In this document: piece by piece, positions 24,375-35,939 of the stretch
Numbering within the stretch: the first letter of the stretch is position 1
Layout: each line of letters starts with the position of its first letter
NCBI GenBank assembly: GCA_032433595.1
Contig: JASWJB010000179.1
Location: 25,474-89,473, forward strand
Length of the DNA: 64,000 nt
Direction: 5' to 3'
From: Conoideocrella luteorostrata
Taxonomy: Eukaryota; Ascomycota; Sordariomycetes; Hypocreales; Clavicipitaceae
Program-made: the position numbers and the translations under genes
Notes under the pieces: model-generated
Told to the model about the DNA's origin: nothing
Database searches by the model: none
What the model saw: only the letters and a program-made list of their open reading frames with translations

Positions 24375-25477
24375 TCATAGTGCAGTTGAATCATCATCAT
24401 CTAAACCCGACCCCGGCTTTCGTTGCCTCAACCACACCTTGGCAGCGTCATATGTCCCCAAGTACAATGAACTCCCCAATGCCGTCCACCCAGACCGGAA
24501 CAGTCCACCTCGGAAGAAGCCCTTCAGCCCTCTTTCCTGATAAACCATTTGCGTTACTGACCATGAGGCAACTTTAGCTTTCCGAGACGCCTTCCCGTGA
24601 TTACTAAAATCCTCGTCGCTGTTCCCGGCCATCAGCATCATTCTCGTCTTGACCACGTCACTGGGCGTTGTGACAAACGCTGCCACCGCCCCGGCGCTTC
24701 CCGCGCTGCCTCCGGCAATAAGCCCAGTCTCCAGTATCCTCCCAATCTGATCTCTTCTCCTGTCTAGCTTTTTCTTCCAGGCCCATGAACGAATCTGCTC
24801 AAAGATGGGAAACTGGATCGCCGTAAATGGTAGGTTCCGAGCCACAAGGGCCGTGTAACCTGTGAAGAGTCTTCTGGGGGCGTCTTTGGCCGCTAGTTGA
24901 CGAAATGCTCGCAAAGAGGTCGACGCTTTGGCCCCTGATTCTGCAGAAGAACCACTTTGGAGCATCTGGGCGTTCTGCTTGATGACTTCCGCTGGAGCCA
25001 GGACCAGACATGACGCCATTTCAGCAATGGCCGAGGCCGATGAGTGCACGAGAGACTCATGAACCGGAAAGGTGTTGCCGATGACAGTTTTGGACTTTTC
25101 GTAAGTTGAGAAGAAAAGACCGGCTATTATTTACACATGATTATGAGTATTAGGCTGAGTGACTCAAATAAGGTGTCCGGGCGAAACCTCAAATGTGAGT
25201 GGTTGGTCGGTGTAAGGATAGCATACCTGCTGGAAGAGTGGCTAGTACAACGCTCCCTATGCCCTGGTATAATCCCCTGGGAGCCAGCGCAATTTGTTTT
25301 GATGAGCCATACGTAGAGAGATAGTCTTGGCTTTGGTATCTTGTTTTGATGGTGTCGAGAGGGTAGACGAGCACATCGACCGTGAAGGCGGCGACAGCGC
25401 CTGCCTGCAAGTGTGTCAATTGGCTGGGCTTTCTCTCATCCTCAATGCTTGACTTGACATACCACGTAGACATCCAT
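24375..25477 (-). CDS. Mitochondrial carrier, SAM carrier-like (SLC25A26/Pet8 type)
   Basis: A 313-aa mitochondrial carrier from three exons: 25477-25463, 25404-25227 and 25123-24375 (introns 58 and 103 nt). Three repeats carry the carrier signatures PLDTIK, PAEVIK and PSDVVK. The second-repeat motif PAEVIKQ resembles S-adenosylmethionine carriers, so import of SAM into mitochondria is the best guess. The N-terminal exon is only 15 nt (MDVYV); splicing gives MDVYVAGAVAAFTVDVLVYP. An unspliced reading (MSTWYVKSSIEDE...) is also open but puts foreign sequence before helix 1 and the 58-nt intron is not a multiple of three, so the microexon model is preferred. Carrier identity is secure and the substrate moderate. 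Confidence 0.85.
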
Positions 25478-25941
25478 GGCTGGCAACTTTGTTTTTGTTC
25501 CGCTTCGTTAATGAAAGAAACTGTGACTCGATGTAATAGACCTGGCTGGACAATATTGTCCACGCCTGTGCGAATGACATCATCATTTGGTATTACCCTA
25601 GAATGTCCCGCATTTGACCGCAAGGATATGACAATATGTAGACCCGATCAATTATGAATTATATAGATGCTGTATTTCTAATTTAAGTGACAACTTAGGT
25701 ATTTTTCATAGTTCTATAAAGATATGGCTAGTATGCAGAACCCGAGCCAATGCCATTCCTTTCCGTTCTCCGAAAAACAACTATCAAAGTATAGGACTCA
25801 TTAACCAATCGCTTTGCGTGTCCTTCTATGCTAGTCTATGGCCATGTGCCTGAAAGCGCAGACACAATCAAAAAATAAATAAGGTAAAAATTGAATCAAA
25901 GTTCATCAATAAATGGCCGCTTCAAAACCACGCCTGTAACG
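25478..25941. other. Intergenic
   Basis: Short gap between the carrier promoter and the PP2C 3' end. Nothing specific is recognised. Confidence 0.5.
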
Positions 25942-27275
25942 TTATAATTTTCCTCGAGCACCTCGGGTGTCCTCGGAAACAATGGCAACAACACAACATA
26001 TATCATCGACTTTACCGCCACGCCATTGCTCATGAGGATAATACTTTTGAACTTCTTTGGCGAACGGGCCGTCGAGTTTTGTATTTACGCTTGCGGCTCT
26101 AGCAGCCCCCGCAATCTCCGTAGCCAGCAAGCTCTGAAGAGTGACAGATTTTGAGACCTTCCCATCGACTTCTCGGGCATCACCAGACATACTACGCAAC
26201 TTGGTTAACGAGTCGATAGAGTCGGCGACGCGTACGCCGCCCGCGGGCGTCATTTGCCATGCGCCGCTGGATGTCAAGACGCGGCTGGCGATTTTGAGGA
26301 TATCGTGATTGAACAGGTTATCGAGCACGCCGTCGGTCGCGAACAATAAGACATCACCGTGTCGTACGTAGTGCTGGGAAACATCGGCATCACGGGGCAA
26401 GTCGCTGAGTTGGGCCCCTCCAAAGGCTGCCATCCGAGCGGCCACACTGGGCGGAATGAGAGACAATTGGAAAGGTGTATTGAATGCGTGAGTCTGCGGA
26501 TCTGAATACGCATTCACTGCATTTAAGCGCAGTTGTAGAAACCCCGAGTCTCCCAGATTGGCTACATCAAGTGTTCCGTCCGGCGCTGCAATTCCGACGC
26601 AGGCCGTACTTCCGCCAGCTTGTAGTGACCGGTCTTCACACACGGCATCGTACCCTTTTTGCATGAGCCGTCGTGCAGTGAGGGGTGGATTCGTCGCGGG
26701 ATCGTGATCGTAAGCTGCAGCGGCCATGTAGTCGCAGAATCCATGGGAAAAGTCCGCTGGATCGACACCAGAATCAACCCAGCCGCCTACCCCATCTGCG
26801 ACGCCGAATGCGACAGAGCCAGAATCGTTGACGCGGCTGACGAAGAACGCATCGTGGCCAGAGTCTGGGCGAGATGAGCGCCGGCTGGTCCGGGGTGGTT
26901 GGATGCGGTTGTAGGGATTGAAGTGGAAGACGTGGGAGGCAGGGTCGTAGGGGCGGTCTTTGCCAATGAATGAAGCCGCGATGTGGTAGTTGAATTTCGG
27001 GGATAATGGGAAGGAAGTCGTTTGTGAAGGTGAGGACGAAGAGGAAAATGCTTTTAATCGCGAAGGTTCGAGATTTCTGTGCCGTTGGGGTGACAAGTCG
27101 CAAGCGTGCCTGTACTTTATAGGGCGGACTGGATTCGATGATAAGTTAGTTGGGTCGAATTGTGAGTAGAATACAAGAGAAAATATGTCAAATAGGTTGG
27201 TTGGTTGGGTTTACCTCTAGCTGATAGACGCCATCCTGTCGCGGTTGACGTAACCCTGGCGCTCAATGTGGCCAT
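25942..27275 (-). CDS. PTC7: Mitochondrial PP2C phosphatase, Ptc7 family
   Basis: A 415-aa PP2C-type Ser/Thr phosphatase from exons 27275-27215 and 27128-25942 (86-nt intron). The 61-nt first exon encodes an arginine-rich presequence (MATLSARVTSTATGWRLSAR). Metal-binding and catalytic blocks are GVADGVGGWVDSGVD, ANLGDSGFLQL, LFATDGVLDNLF and, at the end, GKVDDICCVVAIV. This is the Ptc7/PPTC7 branch, which acts in the mitochondrion on targets such as coenzyme Q biosynthesis proteins. The large exon has no ATG before its conserved region (the frame begins at TTG), so the upstream exon is required. The gene shares an 818-bp divergent promoter with sdh2. Confidence 0.92.
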
Positions 27276-28093
27276 CTGGGTTGGGTGACAAAACTGAAGG
27301 TCTCTGACGTGGGCTACCTGGTGTGCGATTACAAAACTCGAGTGGTCAGGTTAAATGTAACCGAACTTGTTGCGCAACCTTCCGCTAGCACTTCCTAGAC
27401 GCTGCGTAGCACCAGCAGGATCTTCATGATGGGTCTGATACGATAAGAATTTTGCATCCCCCGTCGCGCACGAACATTGGAAACCCGGGGATTCCAGATT
27501 GTTGGATCCTACCTGGACGTTATCCACCGGTGGATGGGGCCTGTTGAGACGCTGATAAGCCACAGAAAGGCCCCTGGAGCTACATCGCAGGTGCCAGTGA
27601 CAGGGGGGCAGATGAGATTTAGGGCACTTTGGCCGCGGCGTGCGAGGCTTCAAGTTCCACTGCTCTCCCTCGCCAATCGGCAGACTCTGGCTTACCTAAT
27701 ACAAAATCTAGTGCGTCACCAATCTCACAGCGGCAGGCAAATTGTTACCCGCAGTATCCCCGACAGTCACAAGCGTTGTCCCGGCTTTCTCCTTCTTAGC
27801 CGAATTGAAAATGTCATGCCTCTGATTGGCTACCGGATACTTTACGATCCAGTGTCCCAAATAACCGAGGATGGCTACTACTCCCCAAACTTATGAGACG
27901 AACACACACCAACAATCTACGCCTCTGCATAGCTCCAATTACGCGCTTCTTCCTGTGGCAGCAGATCGGGCTCACTGTTCCCTTGACCACTTTGAACGAC
28001 AGTTCATTTTGATCACTGCAGCTGCTGTCACTTTACCCATCGCAACCTACCTCCCGAACCAATTTGCTACGCGTGCCTCTCCCACTCGCGAAA
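27276..28093. promoter_or_regulatory. Divergent promoter region PTC7 / SDH2
   Basis: Bidirectional intergenic region of 818 bp between two nuclear genes for mitochondrial proteins. No binding site is identified with confidence, and a plus-strand frame at 27477-27896 has no family match. Confidence 0.4.
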
Positions 28094-29069
28094 ATGGCTG
28101 CTCTCCGCCCCTCTTCCCGAATCCTCGGCTTGTCCATGAGGGCGGCCACGCGTCCCGGTGCCGTATTCACACGATCAATGGCTTCCGTCAGCGAAGCCCC
28201 TCAGGAAAAGGCCTCCAACATGAAGACCTTCCAGATCTACCGATGGAATCCCGACACCCCTAGCGAGAAACCGAAGATGCAGTCCTACACTATCGACCTT
28301 AACAAGACTGGACCTATGATCTTGGACGCCCTCGTCCGAATTAAGAATGAGCTCGACCCTACGTTGACCTTCCGAAGAAGTTGTCGCGAGGGTATTTGCG
28401 GCAGCTGTGCCATGAATATTAACGGCCAGAACACCCTGGCTTGCTTGTGTATGTACCACGTAGTCATCTGAAATTTAGCTCTTGACTGGAATCGGTGGTC
28501 GAGGAGGCATGTCCAAAGCTAATTATTTCTGTTGAAGGCCGCATCCCTGCCGAAAGCTCCAGCGACGTCAAGCTCTACCCTCTACCTCACACCTACGTTG
28601 TCAAGGATCTCGTCCCTGACTTGACACACTTCTACAAGCAGTACAAGTCTATCAAGCCATACCTGCAGCGCGATACCCCTGCACCTGATGTATGTTGCAT
28701 GAGCTCCCGCGAGGCAATAATAAGTAGTACTGACATTTTATCCAGGGCAAGGAATATCGCCAGAGCAAGGAGGACCGCAAGAAGCTGGACGGCCTGTACG
28801 AGTGCATTCTCTGTGCTTGCTGCTCAACCTCGTGCCCCTCATATTGGTGGAACTCAGAGGAGTATCTTGGACCTGCTATTCTTCTTCAGTCTTACCGATG
28901 GCTCGCCGATTCGCGTGATGAGCGCACCGCCGAACGTCGCGCCAACTTGGAAAACAGCATGAGCCTGTACCGTTGCCACACTATTCTTAACTGCACCCGT
29001 GCTTGCCCCAAGGGCCTGAACCCCGGAAAAGCCATTGCCGAAATCAAGAAGCAGATGTCGCTCTCATAA
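28094..29069 (+). CDS. SDH2: Succinate dehydrogenase iron-sulfur subunit
   Basis: A 276-aa complex II subunit B from exons 28094-28448, 28538-28689 and 28746-29069 (introns 89 and 56 nt). It passes electrons from the flavoprotein to ubiquinone at the inner membrane. The N-terminus is an arginine-rich presequence ([20 protein letters not shown]). The [2Fe-2S] ligands lie in CREGICGSC ... NTLACLC, the [4Fe-4S] ligands in [11 protein letters not shown], and the [3Fe-4S] ligands in [14 protein letters not shown]. The quinone-site region [14 protein letters not shown] is present. The start chosen is the first true ATG; the frame opens slightly upstream at a TTG. Identity is secure. Confidence 0.97.
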
Positions 29070-30115
29070 AAATGAATGTATGCACACGGGGAGACTTGTT
29101 TTGAGTTCATCTATTATGCGTTTTGGTGTCTGGGAACCTTTGGGAGGATTCAAAACCAATGTATAGCGGAGGGAGGAGCAAGGGGATACCAGATATTCCC
29201 TGTGTACTAGCATGGAGGAGTTGTGTACGTCTATGATCTGATAGGCAGAATAGTAACCACGGAAATTTTTTTTTTGTTCACATGATTTGGGAGGTGACTT
29301 TTCAACGTGCGGATACTAGGCGAGACATGATATGATAGAAGCATAGATTAGTTGGACTCCATACATTTGCTGCACGCACAGTACAGTACAGTACTTTTCT
29401 GTACGTGCAATAAGTGTCTGTAAATTATAGTCCTGTACAGCGGTGTATTTGAAGCAGTTCCATGCCTTTCCACGCCCCTAAGCCTGGCAGGTGGCATGAA
29501 TTTCGCCAATGCCCCTCATCACACTGGTGGAGTTATTCGGACAACTCGACGACAATTATCGCAGTGATCACAGTTTCTATTGTACGTCAACCTAGACCCT
29601 CATGAGGCCCTTGCAGCTCCGTACAATATAAAGTCCCTCATCTCCCCTTTTGCTGAAGTGCGCGATTTATTCCTTTCCATAACTATTGTCGCTGTGGATT
29701 TCTGGCGGTCATGCATTCTGGTTATGGGGCGTACCTATTGTTGTGTTGTACCTATTGTTGCGAGAGCTGAGAGGGAGTGGCCCGTCCAGGATTTTTAAAA
29801 TTATTCCTGCACATTTCTTACTATTAATAGCGTCCGTCATAGCTGTCTTTCTTTCCGTTTCCTAATTTTATTCATTTGTCAAAGGTATATTTATAGCCGG
29901 ACTGGACTGCTGGTGGGTAGCCAGGGCTGTCGGTCTAGTTATAGAGAAGGGCATGGCCGCATTTACCTTCGTCTTAAGCTTTGCTCTTCTTACCATGTAA
30001 ATAAGGCGTGGGCATTTCAACGTTTTTTTTTTTTGGCCATTACCATCTACTCATGATAAGCCACGGCCGCTTTCTACACTGAATTGAACTCGAGAACTGG
30101 CTCAAGTGTCTCAAA
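29070..30115. other. Intergenic
   Basis: Between sdh2 and the secreted-protein gene. It contains a short ACAGT-type tandem run around 29376-29392 and a 12-T run at 30023-30034. No gene is supported. Confidence 0.5.
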
Positions 30116-30970
30116 ATGCATTTCCTCACTTTCAAACCGCCCGAGGCTATTTCTCTAGTCATATTTCTGGCACTCCTAAATATTTGCTATGCCTCTATGC
30201 CTGCTGCATATCCAGGCAATGTCGTCTCGATCCCCCCCGCATCATCATGCTCAAAGGGGACGGCTTGCTCCGCGACGTCGACGTCCTTGTCTGTGGCCGC
30301 GTACCGGGCCATGGAAGACGGAGCAGGAAAAAACGAGAAACGAGATGATGGGCCGGGTGTCTTCGACTATTCCTCTATCAACATGAACTGGGAAAAATAT
30401 ACGCCTTCTTCCTCACCCGAGCAAAGCACCCAGGGCCTGGCAGTAACAAAGCCCTACCCCTTCCAAGATCCTTGGGGTGACCAGGTGGAATGCTACCCGT
30501 GGTCTGTCAGGTCCGCGACATCGACCGTCTGCCTGGGACTGACGTCGGTTGTGTCCTACAATTACAAGACCCCCGAACAACCTGTGTGCTTCAAACGAAG
30601 TGTTTCGATGCATGTCGCAATAAGCGTAGCTGCCGCGGCTACTGACAAACATTGTGCAGATTCTAAAAAGGAAAACAAGTTCAAGCGGAATGATGCGGGC
30701 GAAAGTCAATTCAGCGAGGTTTACAACAAGGACACCCAAAACGAAGTGTTGGTCGCTATCATGGTTGACAAGGGTTATGCTATTGATATCCCGCAAAGCT
30801 GTGTCAATAACTTCCAGGATAAAACCATGTATCACTGCAGGCGTGACAGCGACGGAACAGAGGTCTTTGGTGGTCAGTTTCGAGAAGGGCCAGTTGTGTA
30901 CATGTGGAAGCCGCTATCCTCGCGTGGGCCCGGGGATCCGCAGACGGGTAAAAAAAACGAAGTAATATAG
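30116..30970 (+). CDS. Orphan secreted protein with Kex2-like site
   Basis: Single-exon 284-aa protein that I do not recognise. Residues 1-26 form a signal peptide (hydrophobic ISLVIFLALLNICYA). A dibasic Lys-Arg (GKNEKRDDGPG, ~residues 76-78) could be a Kex2 cleavage site, releasing a mature portion that starts DDGPGVFDYSS. The mature part has paired-looking cysteines (VECYPW, STVCLG, QPVCFK, KHCADS, QSCVNN, YHCRR), suggesting disulfide bonds. No transmembrane segment or GPI signal is visible. These traits fit an effector-like or antimicrobial-type secreted protein but do not prove one. It lies at the edge of the NLR/transposon neighbourhood. Confidence 0.7.
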   Translation: MHFLTFKPPEAISLVIFLALLNICYASMPAAYPGNVVSIPPASSCSKGTACSATSTSLSVAAYRAMEDGAGKNEKRDDGPGVFDYSSINMNWEKYTPSSSPEQSTQGLAVTKPYPFQDPWGDQVECYPWSVRSATSTVCLGLTSVVSYNYKTPEQPVCFKRSVSMHVAISVAAAATDKHCADSKKENKFKRNDAGESQFSEVYNKDTQNEVLVAIMVDKGYAIDIPQSCVNNFQDKTMYHCRRDSDGTEVFGGQFREGPVVYMWKPLSSRGPGDPQTGKKNEVI

Positions 30971-31621
30971 CGACTCAAGCAAGTCCAATGGCCCGAACGT
31001 TCACATGAGGAATGATGTTGTGTGGGGGACGGTCGGATGGGTGCATGATTGGAGGGGCCGGGTTCAACCGCCGGGGCGTTAACAATCGCTGTTTAGACGC
31101 TTGCCCATTGATTGTAGTCCCGCTTGTATGTTTCGTCTAATGTAGGGCATATCCAATGAATATCTGAGCTCTGTTATGGCAGACTATCGTGCTAAATCGG
31201 TAGTCCTGAACCCTCGTTGGATTGGCTGTATCAACGAGGTAATCTCTGTCCATCCCCAGTCCGCTATGCAGTTGTGACAGCTTTTAATTAGTCCAAGGGA
31301 TAAACAATGGTCGTAGGTTTATGCTGGCCAGTACGCCATGGTGTTTATACTGACCAATAGGGGTTGTCACGGTGGATGATGGACTATTAGTCGTATCCGG
31401 TGATTATTTAAATAGATTAGTATATGCGGGTAAATGATCGTCTAGCTACTTCTATCCATCTAAGAGTGAATGCGGTCGGTGTGTGCATACTACATGGTTC
31501 ACTCCTGGTTCACCCGAACCACGGGGGAGGGCTACGTGAGACTTCTTATCGTCGCAGGGGGTCCTTCTTCGGCACACTATATAGGATTAAATTGCTATCC
31601 AAAACATCTTTTAAGAAGAAA
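30971..31621. other. Intergenic: convergent 3' region
   Basis: Between the secreted-protein gene (+) and the NLR 3' end (-). Nothing is recognised apart from presumed 3' UTRs. Confidence 0.5.
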
Positions 31622-34600
31622 TTATTCGTTATCCAATTGCATTATCATAATCCGACCTGCAGAATAGTTCACCAGATAGTCAAAATAGATAAACTCATCC
31701 TTGCCATCCACCGGCAAGGCCCAATTGCCATCTGCAAAATGGTGAAGGAGAATGTCTCGTCTTGACACAGTTTTTTTTCGCTGGTCTTCCCACTTGGCCT
31801 TGTCATCAAATGTTGACTTGACCAATGATTCGAGATACTTAGCACGAAGCACGCACTCCTCGGCCCACTGGGCAGCCTGGCTCTTCTCCACGCAAAATGA
31901 CACGTTCCGGCTGTCACACGGAAAGATATAACATTAGTAACCCAGTAATAAATCGATGGGGTGAAACTTGCCTTGCTTCATTGAAGTCGCCACAACGATA
32001 TTGGCAGAATGCGAGGGCGTAGTAGGCGTTTAAGGTATCGTTGTGTGCCTCTCCAAACATGCCAATGCGTGCATCAAGCACAGTCTTTTGCATTTCTACG
32101 GCTTTTGCGTATTTCCCTACGCTGGCGTAGACATTTGCTACATGAAACTTGCAGAATCGTGTGTAAGAATGATCTGGACCCTTCTCCATTTCCACATGTG
32201 AAATAGCCTCCTTTGCCATTGCTAAAGCCTTGATCGGAGCGTTTTCCGCCAGAAAGATGACAGCAAGATGAATTTTCGAGCTGTAGAATTCGAACTGCTG
32301 CTTGTCGTTGCGGAGGAGGCGTTGTTTCGTCTCGAGGGATTGCTGAGAAAATAGCCTGGCCTGGGTGTAATAGCCCTCATTGATTAACTGTAATGCCCAC
32401 TGGAGGGAATTTCCTGTCAGAATATGGAATATTCTAGTGTAAATCTTATGTAAACGTACGTCATTGTATGCATTGGCCTGAAGCACATAGTCACGAACGT
32501 CGACTTGATTGTGGTTTGCTTCACTCATGTACGCATCACGAAGCTTCGTGATTCGCTCGCCCATTTCGTGAGCCTTGTGTCTGTTCTTGATGCCTCCAGT
32601 TGTCCAAAGCACACCAGCGCCATAAGCAAGAATGTTAGCTTGAAGCCGTGGTAGGGTCAGGCGTGGATCAAGTGCTAAATCCTCTGAGGGGGCCAACTGT
32701 TTTGATGTTACAATGGCTTCGGACAGCCGTTGACACACATCTTCTCCAGTTGTAGCCAAATCCAAGCAAGACTGACTAAGGCCACTCTCATAGAGATAGG
32801 CTATAGCAGAGCAAATCATTTCGGCAAATTGAATAGTCGGATTAATATTTGGCTGCGATTGTGTATAGACCTTGCAGATGTTCATGACGTGCGCAATAAA
32901 AGGGATATAACGATGGAACTCAAACAAAGGTACCATGATCGGCGAGGGTATAGGAAGATGCGCATGGATAAGGCCCACTGCTTGGTTGAAGACCAACTCA
33001 AGTTTTGAATCCTCTTTTTCAAGTAAATTGAGAACTTCCCTTTGTACAGAGCGGTGTACTGAGTATACCACGCCAGAGCTCTTGGGACGAATTTCTGTCA
33101 AGTGCCGTGCGCTCAAATGCTGTCGTACCATTTTCGCAAATCTGGACAGCAGTAAGGATTGAGTCGGAATGTCAGAGAGGCTTCGAGAACTTACAGAATT
33201 TTGTCAGACAGCAGGGATGGATCAAGAAAGGAAACGGATGTGGGATGAAAGAATATTGATTCCATGATATCTTCGGGTGACAGCATAGCCATGATATTGA
33301 ACACATTTTGGGCAGCAGTTGGAAGTTTATCCAGGGCCAACCGGAAAACCCGGCTGACTGGTTTTTCATATTGGAAGGCAGCCGAACGTGTCGAGGGGTC
33401 CGACAAGATGTGGTGAGCAGAAACCCGTGAACTCAAAGATCTCAGGATATCGGGCAGAGCTGTGTGCATGTAGCTTTGAGATATGAAGCCCCCAAGTGCT
33501 ACGAGGAGAAGGGGCAAGCAGTCAACTTCTTGACAGAGCTCTTTGACCAGCTTAATTTGGGTCGAGCCAGCTTCCTCTGGTAAATATCGCAATAGGAGCT
33601 CTGATCCCTCTTCCACATTCAGTGGATGGAGATTCAGATGAGACGTTGTGCGCAAACTGAGATCGGATCTTTGAGAGGTTAAGATGATTGACCCGTGGTG
33701 ACAAGGAGGCCAGAACTGATTTAAGTCAGAGGGACGACCCTCGACGTTGTCAAAAAGCAGGAGCCAGTCTGAATCTACAAGGAAAACAATTAGCAATAGG
33801 GCAAAAGGGTGAAAATTAGGACATGCTCACTTTCGCACAGCCACTGTCGAACCCTCTCAATGGTAAGTGCGTTCCGCCTAGACTCCGGGCTCTGAAGGGA
33901 CAGCGACATCGCCATGTTGTTATATGCCGCAGAGATTGTTGCTTCGTTCTGGGCAGATAACCAAAAAACATATCTGAATTTGTCCTGAAATCGGTAAGCA
34001 AATTCAAGTGCCAGTTGGGTTTTTCCAACACCCCCAATGCCATGGATCAAGAATGTCTTCTGGGATTTCACAGCATCTTGGACGTTACCAAGTATAAAGG
34101 ACAAGTCGGTGTCACGGCTGACAAAGTTCGGATTGCGTGGGAACGGAACTGAAAACTTGCCAACCGGCGCTGTGTCGTTTCTCCTCGCCCGTATCGGCCT
34201 CTCGATGGTATCATTCTTCTCAGCAATAGCACGAACATATCCCTTAATGACTCCTGAAATTGCGAGATATCGCGGGTCCAACCTGCTCGTACACTTCGCA
34301 ATCGCCATGTGGTCCGCGTCAATGCTCTCCACTGTTTCGAGCGGAAGGCCGAGCTTCGAAGAAAAGTCGCCTACCACCTGAATGATTCGTTAGAACAAAT
34401 TCGATATTTTCGTAGCAGAGAATTGTGAACCTTTTCATGGAAGCCTCTCATCCCCGTAATACCTCGAGCTTCTTGAAACGTATAGACTTGGATTGCGGTA
34501 TCTTGCAAAATGGTTATGAACCTGTCGTGAATGCTTTCCAGTATCTCGCTATCTACTTCGAGCGATTCTATGATTTTTTTATTCGAATCACGCAGAGCTA

Positions 34601-35356
34601 ACCTAGCTAGGTTTGCCGCAATATTGCCCCAAGCGGCATATGTACTGCCACGATGAGGGGTCGCAAGAAAGACAATTGCATTTGTCCTGCTTCTCATCGT
34701 TGAAGAGCGACAAATTGCCTGGTCGGTGTTAGGTTTTGCATACGATAACACGCGCACTACCGGAATGAACTCACTTCTTCCAAAACAATGCCGCCTAGGC
34801 TGTGGGCGACAAATATAATTGGATCCTGCCTATCACATTAGCGCTGGCACCGAACTGTACCACATACGATTAGCTGTACCGGATTATCTAGGTGTCGTTG
34901 GAATCGTACTGCCAAATCCTGCCCATGTTGAGATATGCTATTCTGATTGTTGGGCTTGAACAGCCCATTGATAACATTCGCGTCGAATCCATAAGTCCAA
35001 ATTCTTGCGTTTGGAACGTCTTCGGCAAGGTAGTCTTCCGGCCAAAATATCCTTGTTGACTCGACATCTCCAGGTTTCAAGTTGTTATCAGAGAGTTTTT
35101 TGTCTCTGAATTTTGCTCGCCATGGTTTAGGTCGACTCGAACTAGCACTTTGGGAGGCTTCGTTCGCCTGCTCTACTGCGTCCCATGTATGCTTCGGATG
35201 CCCTCGCAAGCCGTGGATGAAGATAACGCTGTACAAAGTGGTTAGTTGTGGCCTATCAATTGAGTAGCTGCTGACTCACTTAGCCTTGTAGTCCACAGCC
35301 TGACTGTTGGCACTGAGAGAAAGCTGGGAGAAACCTGTGCGAATTATATGAGCCAT
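31622..35356 (-). CDS. NLR-type STAND protein: SesB-like lipase / NB-ARC / TPR
   Basis: About 1,096 aa from nine exons: 35356-35280, 35228-34880, 34825-34775, 34718-34431, 34377-33831, 33774-33195, 33141-32460, 32399-31972 and 31910-31622. The summed length is an exact codon multiple. Residues ~25-255 form a SesB-like alpha/beta-hydrolase effector domain (VIFIHGLRGHPKHTW; nucleophile elbow AHSLGG, Ser ~151; TPHRGS). NB-ARC follows: P-loop GIGGVGKT (~368-375), Walker B LLLFDN (~442-447), SIILTSQRS, a GLPL-like CLPLLLVALGG, and an MHD-like VHRS (~659-662). The C-terminal ~400 residues are TPR units. Such proteins act in non-self recognition and cell death. The last intron is GC-AG. The exon 2 donor (34880 or 12 nt further on) and the in-frame 60-nt intron 7 are less certain. 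Confidence 0.88.
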
Positions 35357-35930
35357 TGTAGGCACAGTTGCGGAGAGATACGGGAGGAGCGGGAGGAGCG
35401 GGAATGGCGAAGTCAATTTACAAGTTCAGGGTCAAAGCAGAAAGGGGAGGGAGGTTTAGGTTCCAAAATCTGCCTACAGAAGGCGAAGGATGATTTTTTT
35501 CTACAAACGCGTCTTGCTTGGACAAGCACGAAGCCCAATCTCGCCCCTCAGAGGTTAGAAAGCCTATGTGTAACTCTTTTACACCCTCAGGTATCACCCA
35601 CACCTTTCCTCAGGCAAACAAAATCAGACCCTCGTCAAAATAGTTAGAATACAAGGACAATTCCATTGAACCAGATTACCACTGCTCACAATGTGATACT
35701 GTGGTGTCACAGGTTATAATATACAATAATTGCTGCGCAATTAGAGCATGTTCTTTTTGTGTTGACATGTGGCTGGCTGGCGGTCTACACGTACACCGGA
35801 CCCGTATTACTGGCTTACGAACTCAGTTGAACCATGCTGATATGTAACCCCTATAGCTGTCACGCTCTGGTGATATAACTAGGGTGTAGCTCAGACGTTG
35901 TGGGATTGTGAGACGTGTGATGCGTGTATG
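35357..35930. promoter_or_regulatory. NLR upstream region with shared 39-bp block
   Basis: 5' region of the NLR gene. Bases 35630-35668 closely match 37690-37727 upstream of the SDR gene (core TAGAATACAAGGACAATTCC identical in both). Bases ~35380-35405 carry short CGGGAGGAG repeats. No gene is supported. Confidence 0.5.
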
Positions 35931-35939
35931 TGCAGCTCG
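35931..35939 (+). repeat. 9-bp target-site duplication of copy 1 (left)
   Basis: TGCAGCTCG directly abuts the left TIR of copy 1. Its partner is found in inverted orientation (CGAGCTGCA) at 36681-36689, at the far end of the spacer. This is as expected if the spacer has been flipped. Confidence 0.7.

Noticed and set aside
13350..29069. A metabolic gene cluster linking SAH hydrolase, SAM carrier and hydroxyacid dehydrogenase
   Set aside because: The genes are separated by unrelated housekeeping genes on both strands with independent promoters; proximity looks incidental.
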